From the NCBI RefSeq assembly GCF_021462265.1, contig NZ_JAJONF010000008.1:62001-126000 (forward strand): a stretch of 64,000 nt of DNA, in the 5' to 3' direction. Within the stretch, counting starts at the first letter, position 1, and the number at the start of each line of letters is the position of its first letter. The notes beneath the pieces were generated by a model. The model saw nothing but the letters and a program-made list of their open reading frames with translations, made no database searches and was not told the origin of the DNA. Origin of the DNA: Streptomyces shenzhenensis (GTDB taxonomy: Bacteria; Actinomycetota; Actinomycetes; Streptomycetales; Streptomycetaceae). Of the stretch, positions 1 through 9,356 are shown piece by piece. The position numbers and the translations under genes were made by a program.

Positions 1-1
1 G

Positions 2-1771
2 CCGCTCGCGCCCGACGCCCGGATCGCCGTGGTCGGGCTGCTCGCCGACGAGTGCAAGCTCGACTGGTACAGCGGCACCCTGATCCACCGCTCCACCCCG
101 CTGGAGGGCCTGTACGAGCGGTTCGGCGCCGGGCGCGTGGAGTTCACGGAGGGCGTGGACCGAATCCGGCTGAGGCTCGCGGACGGCACGTTCCTCCAGG
201 TGCCGGCCGCCCCCGAGGCCGCCGAAGAGGTGCGCGGCGCGGCGGGCGCGCTGGATCCGGCGCTGCTCGCGGGCCGCACCGATCTGCCCCCGCTGACCAC
301 CGGCCCCACCGGCACCGAACTCGCCCTCGCCGACTGGGGCGAGGGGGTGCTGACGCTGCGCGCCCCGGACGGCCGCTATCTCTCCGTCGCCGAGGACGGC
401 TTCGTCCGCGCCGCCGCGGACCAGCCCGGCGGCTGGGTCGTCCAGGAGACGTTCCGCCTGGAACCCCACGAGAACGGTCACCTCCTCAGGCACCTCGGCA
501 CGGGTCGCCATGTCTCGGTCGCCGCCGACGGCGTGCGGGTTGCCGAGGAAGCCGGGGAAAACGCCTCGGTCTTCGAACTGGTCATCGCCGAGCGGGGCGA
601 GGACGCCGTGACCAGGGTGGCCGCCGCGGCCGACGTGGTCGTGGTGGTCGCGGGCAACGATCCGCACATCAACGGCCGCGAGACCGAGGACCGTACGACC
701 CTGGCCCTGCCCCCGCACCAGGAACGCCTCCTGCGTGCCGCCCGCGCCGCGAACCCGGACACGGTGCTGGCGCTGGTGTCGTCGTACCCGTACGCGGTGG
801 ACGTGGCCCGGCTGCCCGCCGTGCTCTGGACGGCCCACGGCGGCCAGGCGGCCGGCACCGCACTCGCCCGGGTGCTGGCCGGCGACGTCTCACCGGCCGG
901 CCGCCTCCCGCAGACCTGGTACGCCTCCGACGCCGACCTGCCCGGCCTGCTCGACTACGACGTGCTGGGCGCCCGCCAGACGTACCTCCACTTCGAGGGC
1001 ACCCCGCTCTTCCCGTTCGGCCACGGCCTGTCCTACGCGTCCTTCTCCTACGCGGACCTGGCGACCGAGGTGGCGGACGGAACGCTCCGCGTCTCCTGCA
1101 CGGTCGCCAACACCGGCGACGTACCGGCGGACGAGGTGGCCCAGCTCTACACCCGGGCCGTCGAACCGTCCGCGCCGCGCCCGCGCCGCGAACTCCTCGC
1201 CCACCGCCGGCTCACCCTGCGCCCCGGCGAGCGGACCGGCCTGACCTTCGAAGTTCCCCTCTCCGCCTTCGAGTTCTGGGACGTGACGCGGGACGGCCGG
1301 CGCCTGGAGCCCGGCCCGTACGACGTGCTGGTCGGCGCGTCCTGCGAGGACGTCCGGCTGCGTACGACCGTGGTCCTCCAGGGCGAGCCGGCGGCGCCGC
1401 GGCGCGCCGCCGGACACGGCCTGGCGGCGGCAAGCTTCGACGAGCAGTCGGGCATCGCGATCGTGGACCGCACGAGAACCGAGGGCGACGCGGTCACCCC
1501 TGCGGACGGCGACCGGGGTGAACTCGTCTACCGGAGCTGCGACTTCGGCACGGGGGTCACGACGGTGACCGTGGCAGTGGCGGGTTCGGGCACGCTGGAG
1601 TTCTCCCTGGACGGCGGCCCGTCGCCGGCGGTGCTGACGCTCGCCGAGCCGACGCCGGATCGGTACACGTACACCTCACTCACCGCCGGCATCGTCGCCG
1701 AGGGCGTCCAGAACGTCCGCGTCGGACTGCGCGGCCCGCTGCGGCTCGCGCACGTCGGCTTCTCCGGCTGA
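2..1771 (+). CDS. GH3 family beta-glucosidase, C-terminal part (5' end outside window)
   Basis: The visible 589 residues are the C-terminal part of a glycoside hydrolase family 3 enzyme, which releases terminal beta-linked sugars. They open with the IAVVGLLAD strand of the GH3 C-terminal alpha/beta domain. A beta-trefoil stretch resembling fascin or actin-crosslinking repeats interrupts that domain at about residues 105-190 (GEGVLTLRAPDGRYLSV). The GH3 domain then resumes with VVVVVAGNDPHINGRETEDR and a PFGHGLSY turn. A fibronectin-III-like domain follows at about 345-460 (VAQLYTRAVEP), and the last 115 residues look like a CBM6-type beta-sandwich. The nucleophile region lies upstream of the window. 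The gene converges on the aldehyde dehydrogenase, with two strong hairpins between them. The family is certain from motifs; the substrate is not. Confidence 0.9.
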   Translation, partial: PLAPDARIAVVGLLADECKLDWYSGTLIHRSTPLEGLYERFGAGRVEFTEGVDRIRLRLADGTFLQVPAAPEAAEEVRGAAGALDPALLAGRTDLPPLTTGPTGTELALADWGEGVLTLRAPDGRYLSVAEDGFVRAAADQPGGWVVQETFRLEPHENGHLLRHLGTGRHVSVAADGVRVAEEAGENASVFELVIAERGEDAVTRVAAAADVVVVVAGNDPHINGRETEDRTTLALPPHQERLLRAARAANPDTVLALVSSYPYAVDVARLPAVLWTAHGGQAAGTALARVLAGDVSPAGRLPQTWYASDADLPGLLDYDVLGARQTYLHFEGTPLFPFGHGLSYASFSYADLATEVADGTLRVSCTVANTGDVPADEVAQLYTRAVEPSAPRPRRELLAHRRLTLRPGERTGLTFEVPLSAFEFWDVTRDGRRLEPGPYDVLVGASCEDVRLRTTVVLQGEPAAPRRAAGHGLAAASFDEQSGIAIVDRTRTEGDAVTPADGDRGELVYRSCDFGTGVTTVTVAVAGSGTLEFSLDGGPSPAVLTLAEPTPDRYTYTSLTAGIVAEGVQNVRVGLRGPLRLAHVGFSG

Positions 1772-1795
1772 GGGTCCGGAGCGGCCGGCACGAGG

Positions 1796-1836
1796 CAGGG
1801 GCCCGGCACCGGACGGCATCCGGTGCCGGGCCCCTG
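1796..1836. terminator. Strong intrinsic-type terminator hairpin (GH3 gene side)
   Basis: A perfect 18-bp stem (1796-1813 with 1819-1836, arm CAGGGGCCCGGCACCGGA) encloses a 5-nt loop. It starts 25 nt after the GH3 stop codon and lies between convergent genes, so it can act in both directions. There is no U-tract, as is common in Streptomyces. Confidence 0.85.
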
Positions 1837-1864
1837 CGTCAAGACAGCGCCCCTCGACCGGAGA

Positions 1865-1899
1865 ACGGCCGCGGCCCCCGCACAGCGGGCCGCGGCCGT
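1865..1899. terminator. Second terminator hairpin (aldehyde dehydrogenase side)
   Basis: A perfect 13-bp stem (1865-1877 with 1887-1899, arm ACGGCCGCGGCCC) has a 9-nt loop. It lies 30 bp beyond the stop codon of the minus-strand aldehyde dehydrogenase and pairs with the first hairpin as a convergent double terminator. Confidence 0.8.
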
Positions 1900-1929
1900 C
1901 CCGGCGCGCTCAGACCTGTCCGTGGCAGG

Positions 1930-3378
1930 TCACAGGGCGAGGCCGGTGAGGACCAGGACGCGCTCGTAGGTGTAGTCGTCCATCGCGAACCTGACGCCCT
2001 CGCGGCCGACGCCGGACTGCTTCACGCCGCCGTACGGCATCTGGTCGGCGCGGTAGGAGGGGACGTCGCCGATCACGACACCGCCGACCTCAAGGGCGCG
2101 GTGGGCGCGGAAGGCGAGCTGGAGGTCGTGGGTGAACACGCCCGCCTGGAGGCCGTACTTGGAAGCGTTGACGGCGGCGAAGGCCTCGGCCTCGCCGTGC
2201 ACCTTCTGCACCGTCAGGACGGGTCCGAAGATCTCCTCGCAGGAGATGGTGGTGTCCTCGGGGACGTCGGTGAGGACGGTCGGCGCGTAGCTGGCGCCGT
2301 CGCGGTCGCCGCCGGTGACCAGGGTGGCGCCGGCCTCGACGGCCTCCTTCACCCACGCCTCGACCCGCTCCGCCGCCGCCTCGCTGACCAGCGGGCCGAC
2401 GTCGGTCCTGTCGTCGGCGGGGTCACCGGTGACCTGGGCCTCGACGGCGGCGACGATGCGCGGCAGCAGCCGGTCGTAGACGGCGGCATCGGCGATGACC
2501 CGCTGCACGGAGATGCAGGACTGGCCGCCCTGGTAGTTGGAGAAGGTCGCGATGCGGGTGGCGGCCCAGTCGAGGTCGGCGTCGCTCGCGTAGTCGCCGA
2601 GGACGACGGCCGCGCCGTTGCCGCCGAGCTCCAGGGTGCAGTGCTTGCGGGGCACCGAGTCCATGATCGAGTAGCCGACCTTCTCGGAACCGGTGAAGGA
2701 GATGACCGGGAGGCGCTCGTCCTGGACGAGGGCGGCCATCTTGTCGTTGGCGACCGGGAGGATCGACCAGGAGCCGGCCGGGAGACCGGTGGTCTCGGCC
2801 AGCAGGTCGCCGATGATCAGGCCGGACAGGGGCGTGGCCGGGGCCGGCTTCAGGATGATCGGCACACCGGCCGCGATCGCCGGGGCGATCTTGTGGGCGC
2901 ACAGGTTGAGGGGGAAGTTGAAGGGCGCGATGCCGAGGACGACGCCCTTCGGGAACCGGCGGGTGAGCGCGAGGCGGCCCTGGCCGCCGAGGTCGGTGTC
3001 GAGGCGCTGGGCCTCGCCGCCGTTGAAGCGGCGGGCTTCCTCGGCCGCGAACCGGAACACGGACACGGCGCGCCCGACTTCCCCGCGGGCCCACTTGATC
3101 GGCTTGCCGTTCTCGGCGGAGATCAGCCGGGCTATCTCCTCGGTGCGCTCGGCGAGACGGCGGCTGACGTGGTCGAGGGCGGCGGCGCGTACGTGGGCCG
3201 GGGTGGCCGCGAACTCGTCCCGTACGGCGTACGCGGCGGCGACGGCTTCCTCGACCTGGGCGTCGGTGGGCACGCTGACCTTGCCGACGAGACGGGCGTC
3301 CCACGGGCTGGTGACGTCGAAGGTGGCCTCGCCGGTGACCTGGCGGCCGGCGAGCCAGAAGGCGGTGGTGGAAGTCAT
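1930..3378 (-). CDS. NAD(P)-dependent aldehyde dehydrogenase, possibly succinate-semialdehyde dehydrogenase
   Basis: This 482-residue enzyme belongs to the aldehyde dehydrogenase superfamily. The catalytic cysteine is visible in GGQSCISVQR and the general-base glutamate in LELGGNGAAVV. The NAD-binding region (IAPFNFPLN, ILKPAPATPLS, FTGSEKVG) is complete, and EEIFGPVLTVQ is near the C-terminus. The ATG at 3378 is preferred over an open stretch 18 codons upstream because GGGACC lies just before it. The gene is 4.5 kb from gabT, next to a PucR-type regulator, so oxidation of succinate semialdehyde from GABA is a reasonable inference. The sequence also resembles other short-chain phosphorylated-aldehyde dehydrogenases, so the substrate is open. 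Confidence 0.85.
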   Translation of the reverse strand: MTSTTAFWLAGRQVTGEATFDVTSPWDARLVGKVSVPTDAQVEEAVAAAYAVRDEFAATPAHVRAAALDHVSRRLAERTEEIARLISAENGKPIKWARGEVGRAVSVFRFAAEEARRFNGGEAQRLDTDLGGQGRLALTRRFPKGVVLGIAPFNFPLNLCAHKIAPAIAAGVPIILKPAPATPLSGLIIGDLLAETTGLPAGSWSILPVANDKMAALVQDERLPVISFTGSEKVGYSIMDSVPRKHCTLELGGNGAAVVLGDYASDADLDWAATRIATFSNYQGGQSCISVQRVIADAAVYDRLLPRIVAAVEAQVTGDPADDRTDVGPLVSEAAAERVEAWVKEAVEAGATLVTGGDRDGASYAPTVLTDVPEDTTISCEEIFGPVLTVQKVHGEAEAFAAVNASKYGLQAGVFTHDLQLAFRAHRALEVGGVVIGDVPSYRADQMPYGGVKQSGVGREGVRFAMDDYTYERVLVLTGLAL

Positions 3379-3634
3379 GTGGGTCCCGGCCCTTCCGTGT
3401 TTCGGGTGTGCTGTCCTTGGTGTTCGGCTCAACGGTAGGGCGGGAGCCGCCGGGGAGCTTTTGTCCGAGCCGTACGGGTGCGGGGCGGCGCTACGCCGGT
3501 TTGGCGTGGTGGGGAACGGCGACCGCAGTTCGGCGGGAAGCGGATCAGGACTGCACCTGGCGGACGGCCGCGGCCAGCGTCCCCGGTATGCCCGTCATGG
3601 CCGGAAACATTGCCCAGAGACCGGCAGATCGGTG

Positions 3635-5200
3635 TTACTCCGCCGATGTCGCCTTGAGGGCCAGCCACAGCTCCATGCGGACGTCGGGGTCGTCCAGGGA
3701 CCGGCCGAGGATCTCCTCGACCCGCCGCATCCGGTAGCGGAGCGTGTGGCGGTGGACCCCGAGGTCGGCCGCCGCCGCGTCCCACTGGCCGTGCCGGGAG
3801 AGCCATGCCCGCAGGGAGGCGACCAGGTCTCCCCTGCCGGTCGCGTCGTGCTCGTACAACGGCCTCAGCAGGCCGTCGGCGAACGCCTTCACCGCGTCGT
3901 CGGCGAGCAGGGGAAGGACCGAGCCCGACGCCAGCTGATCGTGCTCGACCAGGATCCGGCCCCTGCGCCGGGCCACGGACAGCGCCTGCTCGGCCTGTTT
4001 GTAGGCGGCCGCCGCGGCGATCGGGCCGGACGGGGCGGAGAGGCCGACGACCAGGTCGTCGGCGTCCGCTGCCGCCTGCTCCCGCGCCGCCCGCGCCGCT
4101 TCCCGGGCGGCCGCGTACTCGACGCACGCCGTGACCGCCGCACCGCCGTCCGCGGCCAGCACCACCAGCCGCTCCCCCTCGGGCACCACCAGCACGGCCT
4201 CCCCGGCACGGGCCGCGGCCGACTCCACCGCCTCCACGAGACCGGCCAGCAGTTCGCCTCCCGCGTCCGCGACGATCATCCGGAACGGGGCGTCGAGCAG
4301 GCGGCCGTACAGGTCACCGGCGACCGCGCGCGCGTGGTCCGGCTGGCCGGCGAGCAGCATGCGCAGCACCGCCGCCCCGACCCGCTGCTCGGCCGCGTGG
4401 AGGGAGCGGGAGCGTTCCGTCGTGAGGGTGAGCAGCGCGATGGCGGAGTGGACGGCGTAGCGCTCCGCCGTGCCGAGCGCCGACGCGGTGCCGACCGCCA
4501 GGGCCGCTCGCGGGCGGCGGCCGGTGCCGAGCGAGTGGAGTTCCACCCGGTCCTCGTTGTCGGGGCCGCCGACCACCGAGGACGCCGGTGCCGGGCGCTC
4601 CCGCAGGCGCTCCACCTCCGCCGTCAGGCGGGCCGCCCGGCGGCCCGCCCACTCCGGTGCCGTCGCGACGACCGCGCCGGACGCGTCGTACAGCGCCGCC
4701 CAGCCGTCCACCTGTGCCGCGAGCGCGGTGAGCAGCCCCTCCGGGCCGGCGTTCAGCGCCTGCCTGGTCAGTTCGCGCTGGGCGGCGAAGCCCGCCGTCA
4801 CCGCCCGGTACTGGTCGGCCGCGATCGCCGCCGAGACCGCCTTGCTGATGGCGAGGAAGGGGGTGCGGCGCGGTACCTCCAGCAGGGGCAGTCCTTCGCG
4901 TTCCGCCGCGTCGACCAGGGCCTTGGGAATCTCGTCGTAATTGACCCCCACGGCGAAGCCGAGGCCCACCACACCGGCTCCCACCAGGCGCTTCACGTAC
5001 TTGCGCATCGCCTGCGGATCCTCCGCGTCCAGTTTCAGCGCGGTGATCAGGAGCAGTTCCCCGCCCTCCATGTAGGGCACGGGATCGGCGAGTTCGCTGA
5101 CATGGGCCCAGCGCACGGGCACGTCGAGGCGGTCCTCGCCCGCGCGCACGGTCAGTTTGAGCGCGGAGTGGTGGACGAGCGAGGCGAGCGTCGGTGGCAT
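3635..5200 (-). CDS. PucR family transcriptional regulator
   Basis: A 521-residue regulator with the PucR layout. The N-terminal PucR sensing domain covers about residues 5-125 (DVPVRWAHVSELADPVPYMEGGELLLIT). A GGDEF-like middle region follows. The C-terminal helix-turn-helix covers about residues 455-515 (LGVHRHTLRYRMRRVEEILGR). In other bacteria such regulators control purine, amino-acid or amine catabolism. It is transcribed toward the aldehyde dehydrogenase with 256 bp between them and lies close to gabT, so control of GABA or polyamine use is plausible but inferred. It ends in TAA at 3637-3635. Confidence 0.88.
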   Translation of the reverse strand: MPPTLASLVHHSALKLTVRAGEDRLDVPVRWAHVSELADPVPYMEGGELLLITALKLDAEDPQAMRKYVKRLVGAGVVGLGFAVGVNYDEIPKALVDAAEREGLPLLEVPRRTPFLAISKAVSAAIAADQYRAVTAGFAAQRELTRQALNAGPEGLLTALAAQVDGWAALYDASGAVVATAPEWAGRRAARLTAEVERLRERPAPASSVVGGPDNEDRVELHSLGTGRRPRAALAVGTASALGTAERYAVHSAIALLTLTTERSRSLHAAEQRVGAAVLRMLLAGQPDHARAVAGDLYGRLLDAPFRMIVADAGGELLAGLVEAVESAAARAGEAVLVVPEGERLVVLAADGGAAVTACVEYAAAREAARAAREQAAADADDLVVGLSAPSGPIAAAAAYKQAEQALSVARRRGRILVEHDQLASGSVLPLLADDAVKAFADGLLRPLYEHDATGRGDLVASLRAWLSRHGQWDAAAADLGVHRHTLRYRMRRVEEILGRSLDDPDVRMELWLALKATSAE

Positions 5201-5339
5201 GAGGCCGTCAGATCTTCTCTTCGGTCGTGAGCGTCGCAGGCGCCGTGGGCGTCATGGCCGGGGCAGCGTGCTTTGGCCGTCTCGTATGAACGGTCTCTGT
5301 CGATTCTGCCTCACTGTACGGTCACGTGTGGCCCGGTGT

Positions 5340-7526
5340 TCAGAGGCGGCCGCCGCTCCTGAGGTCCACCAGCAGCGGGGGCGCGTGCTCGCCCTTGACC
5401 GTCGTCAGGGAGAGGACCGCGTGGCCCGGTGGTACGCCGTGGGCGAGCTCGGAGGCCGACCAGCGCTCGCGCTCCACCTGCCGGACGGTGACCGCCCGCG
5501 CCGTGGGCGCCTTGCCGGTGATCACCCGGCGCACGACGTGCAGCGCCTTGCCCGCCGGAGTCTCCGCGATGATCTGGCGGTCGGTGACGTCCCGGGCCTC
5601 AATCCACTCCTTGCCCCAGACCTCGGCGAAGTCCTGCCCGTCCCAGGGGGTGAGTCCGGCGAAGGCCATCCTGCAGCCGGTGGCGCCCAGGAGCGGGCCG
5701 CGGAGCGGGCGGGGTACGTCGTCCAGGGTGCGCAGGGTCAGCGCGATGCCGGCGTTGGCGGAGCGCAGGCGCTGGATGGCGCGGACCGCCTCCGGGGTCA
5801 CCACGCCCGTCGCGTCGTCCAGGAGCAGGCAGGAGAAGAGCGAGCGGTCCTCCCGTACCGACACGCTCGCGGTGAACTGGGCGAGCACCAGGCGGGCCAG
5901 GATGCGGGAGGCGTCCGCGTGGCCGCGCTCGGGCAGGTCGATGCGGACCCGCACCGGGTGGTCGAGGGCCTTGAGGGAGAAGGGGCGGGACTGGCCGGAG
6001 GTGTCGAAGAAGCCGGCGAAGGCCGGGCGGTCCAGGAGGGCGATGCGGTCGGCCAGGACCGCGCCGACGTCTCCCGGCTGTCCCATCTGGCGTTCGCGCG
6101 CGTCGAGTTCGCGCAGCAGCGACTCGTGACCGGTCTCGGTCAGCCGCGTGCGGAGCGCGGCGAGCGGGCCGGGGTCGCCGTCGAGGAGCCGGCGCAGTTC
6201 GGGGATGGCGGGGAAGCGGCCGTGGACCGCCTTGAACGGGCCGATCAGCTGCGCGAGGACGGTGGTGGAGCGGCGGCTGTCGCTGCCGGGGTGCGGGTCG
6301 GCGAGGTCGCCGACGAGGGCCTCGGCGAGTATGGCGGCGGCCTCGTCGGGGTCGGTGGTGCCGCCGTACAGGTCGAGGTCGTAGACGGACTCGGGGTGGG
6401 CGACACGGACGACGACGTCGTAGGCGTCGGCGGGTCCGAGGCCTGCGCCGGCCGCGCCGACGACGACCACACAGGCGCGGCCTGCCAGGGCGTGCAGGCA
6501 GAGTGACTCGGCGAGCGGGCGGACCAGGCTGCCGGTCTTGCCGCTGCCGGCCGGGCCGACGGCGAGCAGGGAGGTGCCGAGCAGTTCGGGGCCGAGGGCG
6601 AGGCCGGCACCCCGGTACTGGTAGGGGTTGCGGGGGTCGTCGGCCGTGGTGCCGAGCCGGACCTGGCCGGTGACCAGGTCGTGGCGGGCGTGCCGGGCGG
6701 GCAGGTCGCGTTCGCCGGAGGGGTGCGGGCAGGCGGCGGCGCCGTCCTTGACCACGGCGGCGGTGAAGCCGGCCATGCTGTGCCGGCCGCTCCGTACGCC
6801 CTGCCAGGCGCGGGCGATCCGGGCGTGGTCCACGTCCCGCATCAGCCCGCTCCGCGCCTCCCCGGCCAGCCGGTCGGCGGCCTCGGGCGCTCCGGCGGCA
6901 CGGAGGTGGGGCCACTGAGCGGGGTCCTCCTCCGGGGCCGGGGCCTCCTGCCGGGACAGCGCGGGCCTGAACCGAGGCGCCACGAACCGCCGCCACACCT
7001 CGCCCCAGCGGCCGAGCCTGCCCACCACGAGCATGATGGTGAGGGCGACCAGATAGGTGTATCCCTCGTAGATGAAACGGCTCGCGGTCGGTGAGATCGT
7101 GGCGTTCTGGCCCTGCCATGAGGCGGGGAGAAGCAGCTGGAGCGGCAGCCCCCACCACGCGCCCAGATAGCCGTGCGTGAGCAGGGACCACACCAGCCAG
7201 CCCACCAGGAAGGCGATCAGGGCGCCACTCAGCAGTTGCCGTGTGGGCAGTTCCTCCGGCTCCCGTTCCGCCCGCGGCCGGTACCCGATCCGCCACACCC
7301 CCGGCGCCGCCTCCGGCCTGGGTGCCCGCAGCCAGGTCAGGAAGGCCGAGCCGTCCGGCAGCGGCGGCACCGTCGGCGGTGCCGTCGGGCGCGGGGGCAT
7401 CGCGGGCGCCTCGACCGGCATCGCGGGTGCCTCGGAGGGCGTCGCGTCCGCGTCCCGTGGCCCCGCCGGTCGCGGCACAGGATTCGCATGCGTACGCCGC
7501 GTGTCCCGCGTCCCGTCGCTGTCCAT
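5340..7526 (-). CDS. Membrane-anchored VirD4/HerA-like ATP-binding protein
   Basis: About 728 residues. A proline-rich N-terminus (about 1-60) is followed by hydrophobic segments near residues 97-115 (LLSGALIAFLVGWLVWSLL) and 155-172 (YTYLVALTIMLVVG), so the ATPase part is probably cytoplasmic and membrane-tethered. Walker A is AVGPAGSGKTGSLVRP near residue 325 and a Walker B candidate is SCLLLDDATG near 565. Such P-loop proteins include conjugative coupling proteins and HerA-type DNA pumps, but no relaxase or type IV secretion genes are nearby. The ATG at 7526 is chosen because AGGGAG (7535-7540) sits 8 nt upstream; an in-frame ATG at 7559 has no such site. Function unknown. Confidence 0.75.
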   Translation of the reverse strand: MDSDGTRDTRRTHANPVPRPAGPRDADATPSEAPAMPVEAPAMPPRPTAPPTVPPLPDGSAFLTWLRAPRPEAAPGVWRIGYRPRAEREPEELPTRQLLSGALIAFLVGWLVWSLLTHGYLGAWWGLPLQLLLPASWQGQNATISPTASRFIYEGYTYLVALTIMLVVGRLGRWGEVWRRFVAPRFRPALSRQEAPAPEEDPAQWPHLRAAGAPEAADRLAGEARSGLMRDVDHARIARAWQGVRSGRHSMAGFTAAVVKDGAAACPHPSGERDLPARHARHDLVTGQVRLGTTADDPRNPYQYRGAGLALGPELLGTSLLAVGPAGSGKTGSLVRPLAESLCLHALAGRACVVVVGAAGAGLGPADAYDVVVRVAHPESVYDLDLYGGTTDPDEAAAILAEALVGDLADPHPGSDSRRSTTVLAQLIGPFKAVHGRFPAIPELRRLLDGDPGPLAALRTRLTETGHESLLRELDARERQMGQPGDVGAVLADRIALLDRPAFAGFFDTSGQSRPFSLKALDHPVRVRIDLPERGHADASRILARLVLAQFTASVSVREDRSLFSCLLLDDATGVVTPEAVRAIQRLRSANAGIALTLRTLDDVPRPLRGPLLGATGCRMAFAGLTPWDGQDFAEVWGKEWIEARDVTDRQIIAETPAGKALHVVRRVITGKAPTARAVTVRQVERERWSASELAHGVPPGHAVLSLTTVKGEHAPPLLVDLRSGGRL

Positions 7527-7654
7527 CGCTCTCGCTCCCTGACCAGCCGTTCCGTCCACCGTCAGCGGCCAATCTAACGCCCTTACAAGGGGAGTTCACC
7601 GCTTACGCGGCCGAGGAGCGGTGCGGGCCGGACACCGGGCACCCGGCCCCACTA

Positions 7655-7669
7655 TGTCCATCACGGACA
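7655..7669. promoter_or_regulatory. Short inverted repeat upstream of gabT
   Basis: TGTCC and GGACA are perfect 5-bp arms separated by ATCAC, about 160 bp upstream of the gabT start. It could be an operator for a GABA-responsive regulator. The arms are short and the role is a guess. Confidence 0.3.
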
Positions 7670-7829
7670 ACAACGCTCCCCGACAACGCCCACATGGAGC
7701 ATGCCCACCTCTCACAGCCAGCCCTAGCCTGCGAAGAAAGAAGGAAAGCGTCCGAAAACGCACCACCGGAGCAACCGAACGGAACGCGCCCGGCACGCAT
7801 CGGTTCGCACCACTCATCAGGGAGCCCCC

Positions 7830-9164
7830 ATGACCGCACTTCCGCAGGAGCGCCGCGTCGTCACCGCCATCCCCGGCCCGAAGTCGCAGGAGCTGCAGTC
7901 CCGCCGTCTCGCCGCGGTGGCGCAGGGGGTGGGCTCGGTGCTGCCCGTCTTCACCGCGCGCGCGGGCGGCGGCATCATCGAGGACGTCGACGGCAACCGC
8001 CTCATCGACTTCGGTTCCGGCATCGCCGTGACCTCCGTAGGCGCCTCCGCCGAGGCCGTCGTACGCCGGGCGAGCGCCCAGCTGGCCGACTTCACCCACA
8101 CCTGTTTCATGGTCACCCCGTACGAGGGCTACGTGGCGGTCGCCGAGGCCCTCGCGGAGCTCACCCCGGGTGACCACGCCAAGAAGTCCGCGCTGTTCAA
8201 CTCCGGCGCCGAGGCCGTCGAGAACGCCGTGAAGATCGCCCGCGCCTACACCAAGCGCCAGGCCGTCGTCGTGTTCGACCACGGCTACCACGGGCGGACC
8301 AACCTCACGATGGCGCTGACCGCCAAGAACATGCCGTACAAGCACGGCTTCGGTCCGTTCGCCCCCGAGGTGTACCGCGTCCCGGTCGCCTACGCCTACC
8401 GCTGGCCGACCGGCCCGGAGAACGCCGGTCCCGAGGCCGCCAAGCAGGCCATCGACCAGATCAGCAAGCAGGTCGGCGCCGAGAACGTCGCCGCGGTCAT
8501 CATCGAGCCGGTGCTCGGCGAGGGCGGCTTCATCGAGCCGGCCAAGGGCTTCCTGCCGGCGATCCGGCAGTTCGCCGCCGACAACGGGATCGTCTTCGTC
8601 GCGGACGAGATCCAGTCCGGCTTCTGCCGTACGGGTCAGTGGTTCGCGTGTGAGGACGAGGGCATCGTCCCGGACCTGATCACCACGGCCAAGGGCATAG
8701 CGGGCGGTCTCCCGCTCGCCGCCGTGACCGGCCGCGCCGAGATCATGGACGCCGCGCACGCCGGCGGCCTCGGCGGTACCTACGGCGGCAACCCGGTCGC
8801 CTGCGCCGGTGCGCTCGGGGCCATCGAGACCATGAAGGAGCTCGACCTCAACGCCAAGGCCCGGCAGATCGAGGCGATCATGAAGCCCCGCCTCGCCGCC
8901 ATGGCCGAGAAGTTCGACATCATCGGCGACGTCCGCGGCCGGGGCGCGATGATCGCCATCGAGCTGGTCAAGGACCGCGCCACCAAGGAGCCGAACCCGG
9001 AGGCCACCGCGGCCCTCGCCAAGGCCTGCCACCAGGAGGGACTGCTGGTCCTGACCTGTGGCACCTACGGCAACGTGATCCGCTTCCTGCCTCCGCTCGT
9101 CATCGGCGAGGACCTCCTCAACGAGGGCCTCGACATCGTCGAGCAGGTCTTCGCGCGGATCTGA
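7830..9164 (+). CDS. gabT: 4-aminobutyrate aminotransferase
   Basis: A 444-residue class III PLP-dependent aminotransferase that converts GABA and 2-oxoglutarate to succinate semialdehyde and glutamate in the cytoplasm. The PLP lysine lies in TTAKGIAGGLPLAAV and the cofactor aspartate in FVADEIQSGFCRTG. NSGAEAVENAVKIAR and YHGRTNLTMALT are typical of the GabT group. The ATG is preceded by GGGAG about 5 nt upstream. Nearby candidate aldehyde dehydrogenases could handle the step before (aminobutyraldehyde to GABA) and after (semialdehyde to succinate). The polyamine operon starts 8 kb to the right. Confidence 0.93.
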   Translation: MTALPQERRVVTAIPGPKSQELQSRRLAAVAQGVGSVLPVFTARAGGGIIEDVDGNRLIDFGSGIAVTSVGASAEAVVRRASAQLADFTHTCFMVTPYEGYVAVAEALAELTPGDHAKKSALFNSGAEAVENAVKIARAYTKRQAVVVFDHGYHGRTNLTMALTAKNMPYKHGFGPFAPEVYRVPVAYAYRWPTGPENAGPEAAKQAIDQISKQVGAENVAAVIIEPVLGEGGFIEPAKGFLPAIRQFAADNGIVFVADEIQSGFCRTGQWFACEDEGIVPDLITTAKGIAGGLPLAAVTGRAEIMDAAHAGGLGGTYGGNPVACAGALGAIETMKELDLNAKARQIEAIMKPRLAAMAEKFDIIGDVRGRGAMIAIELVKDRATKEPNPEATAALAKACHQEGLLVLTCGTYGNVIRFLPPLVIGEDLLNEGLDIVEQVFARI

Positions 9165-9342
9165 GCCATCGGCTTCCCGCAGTCGGCACAGCGGATCCCG
9201 AACCCGTGTGTCACCACCGCCCCACCCCTCCCACCTGGCGTGCTGTGGGGGGCCGGGGCGGCGCTCGGCAGGCCGTGTGAAGAAGGTGTGCGAGGTGCAT
9301 GGCGGGACGCGATTCCGCCTGTCGCCGCACCGGCCCCTGCCG

Positions 9343-9348
9343 TAGGTT
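9343..9348 (+). promoter_or_regulatory. Probable -10 element for the PAP2 gene (leaderless arrangement)
   Basis: TAGGTT fits the Streptomyces TANNNT -10 pattern and lies 9 nt before the ATG at 9357. No ribosome-binding sequence is present, which suggests a leaderless transcript and supports that start codon. Confidence 0.45.
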
Positions 9349-9356
9349 CTACCCGG

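Noticed and set aside
2693..5230. An 845-codon plus-strand frame
   Set aside because: Antisense to the PucR regulator and the aldehyde dehydrogenase, both with clear motifs.
5340..7526. Conjugative element or ICE around the VirD4-like ATPase
   Set aside because: No relaxase, integrase, replication or type IV secretion genes and no attachment repeats were seen nearby.
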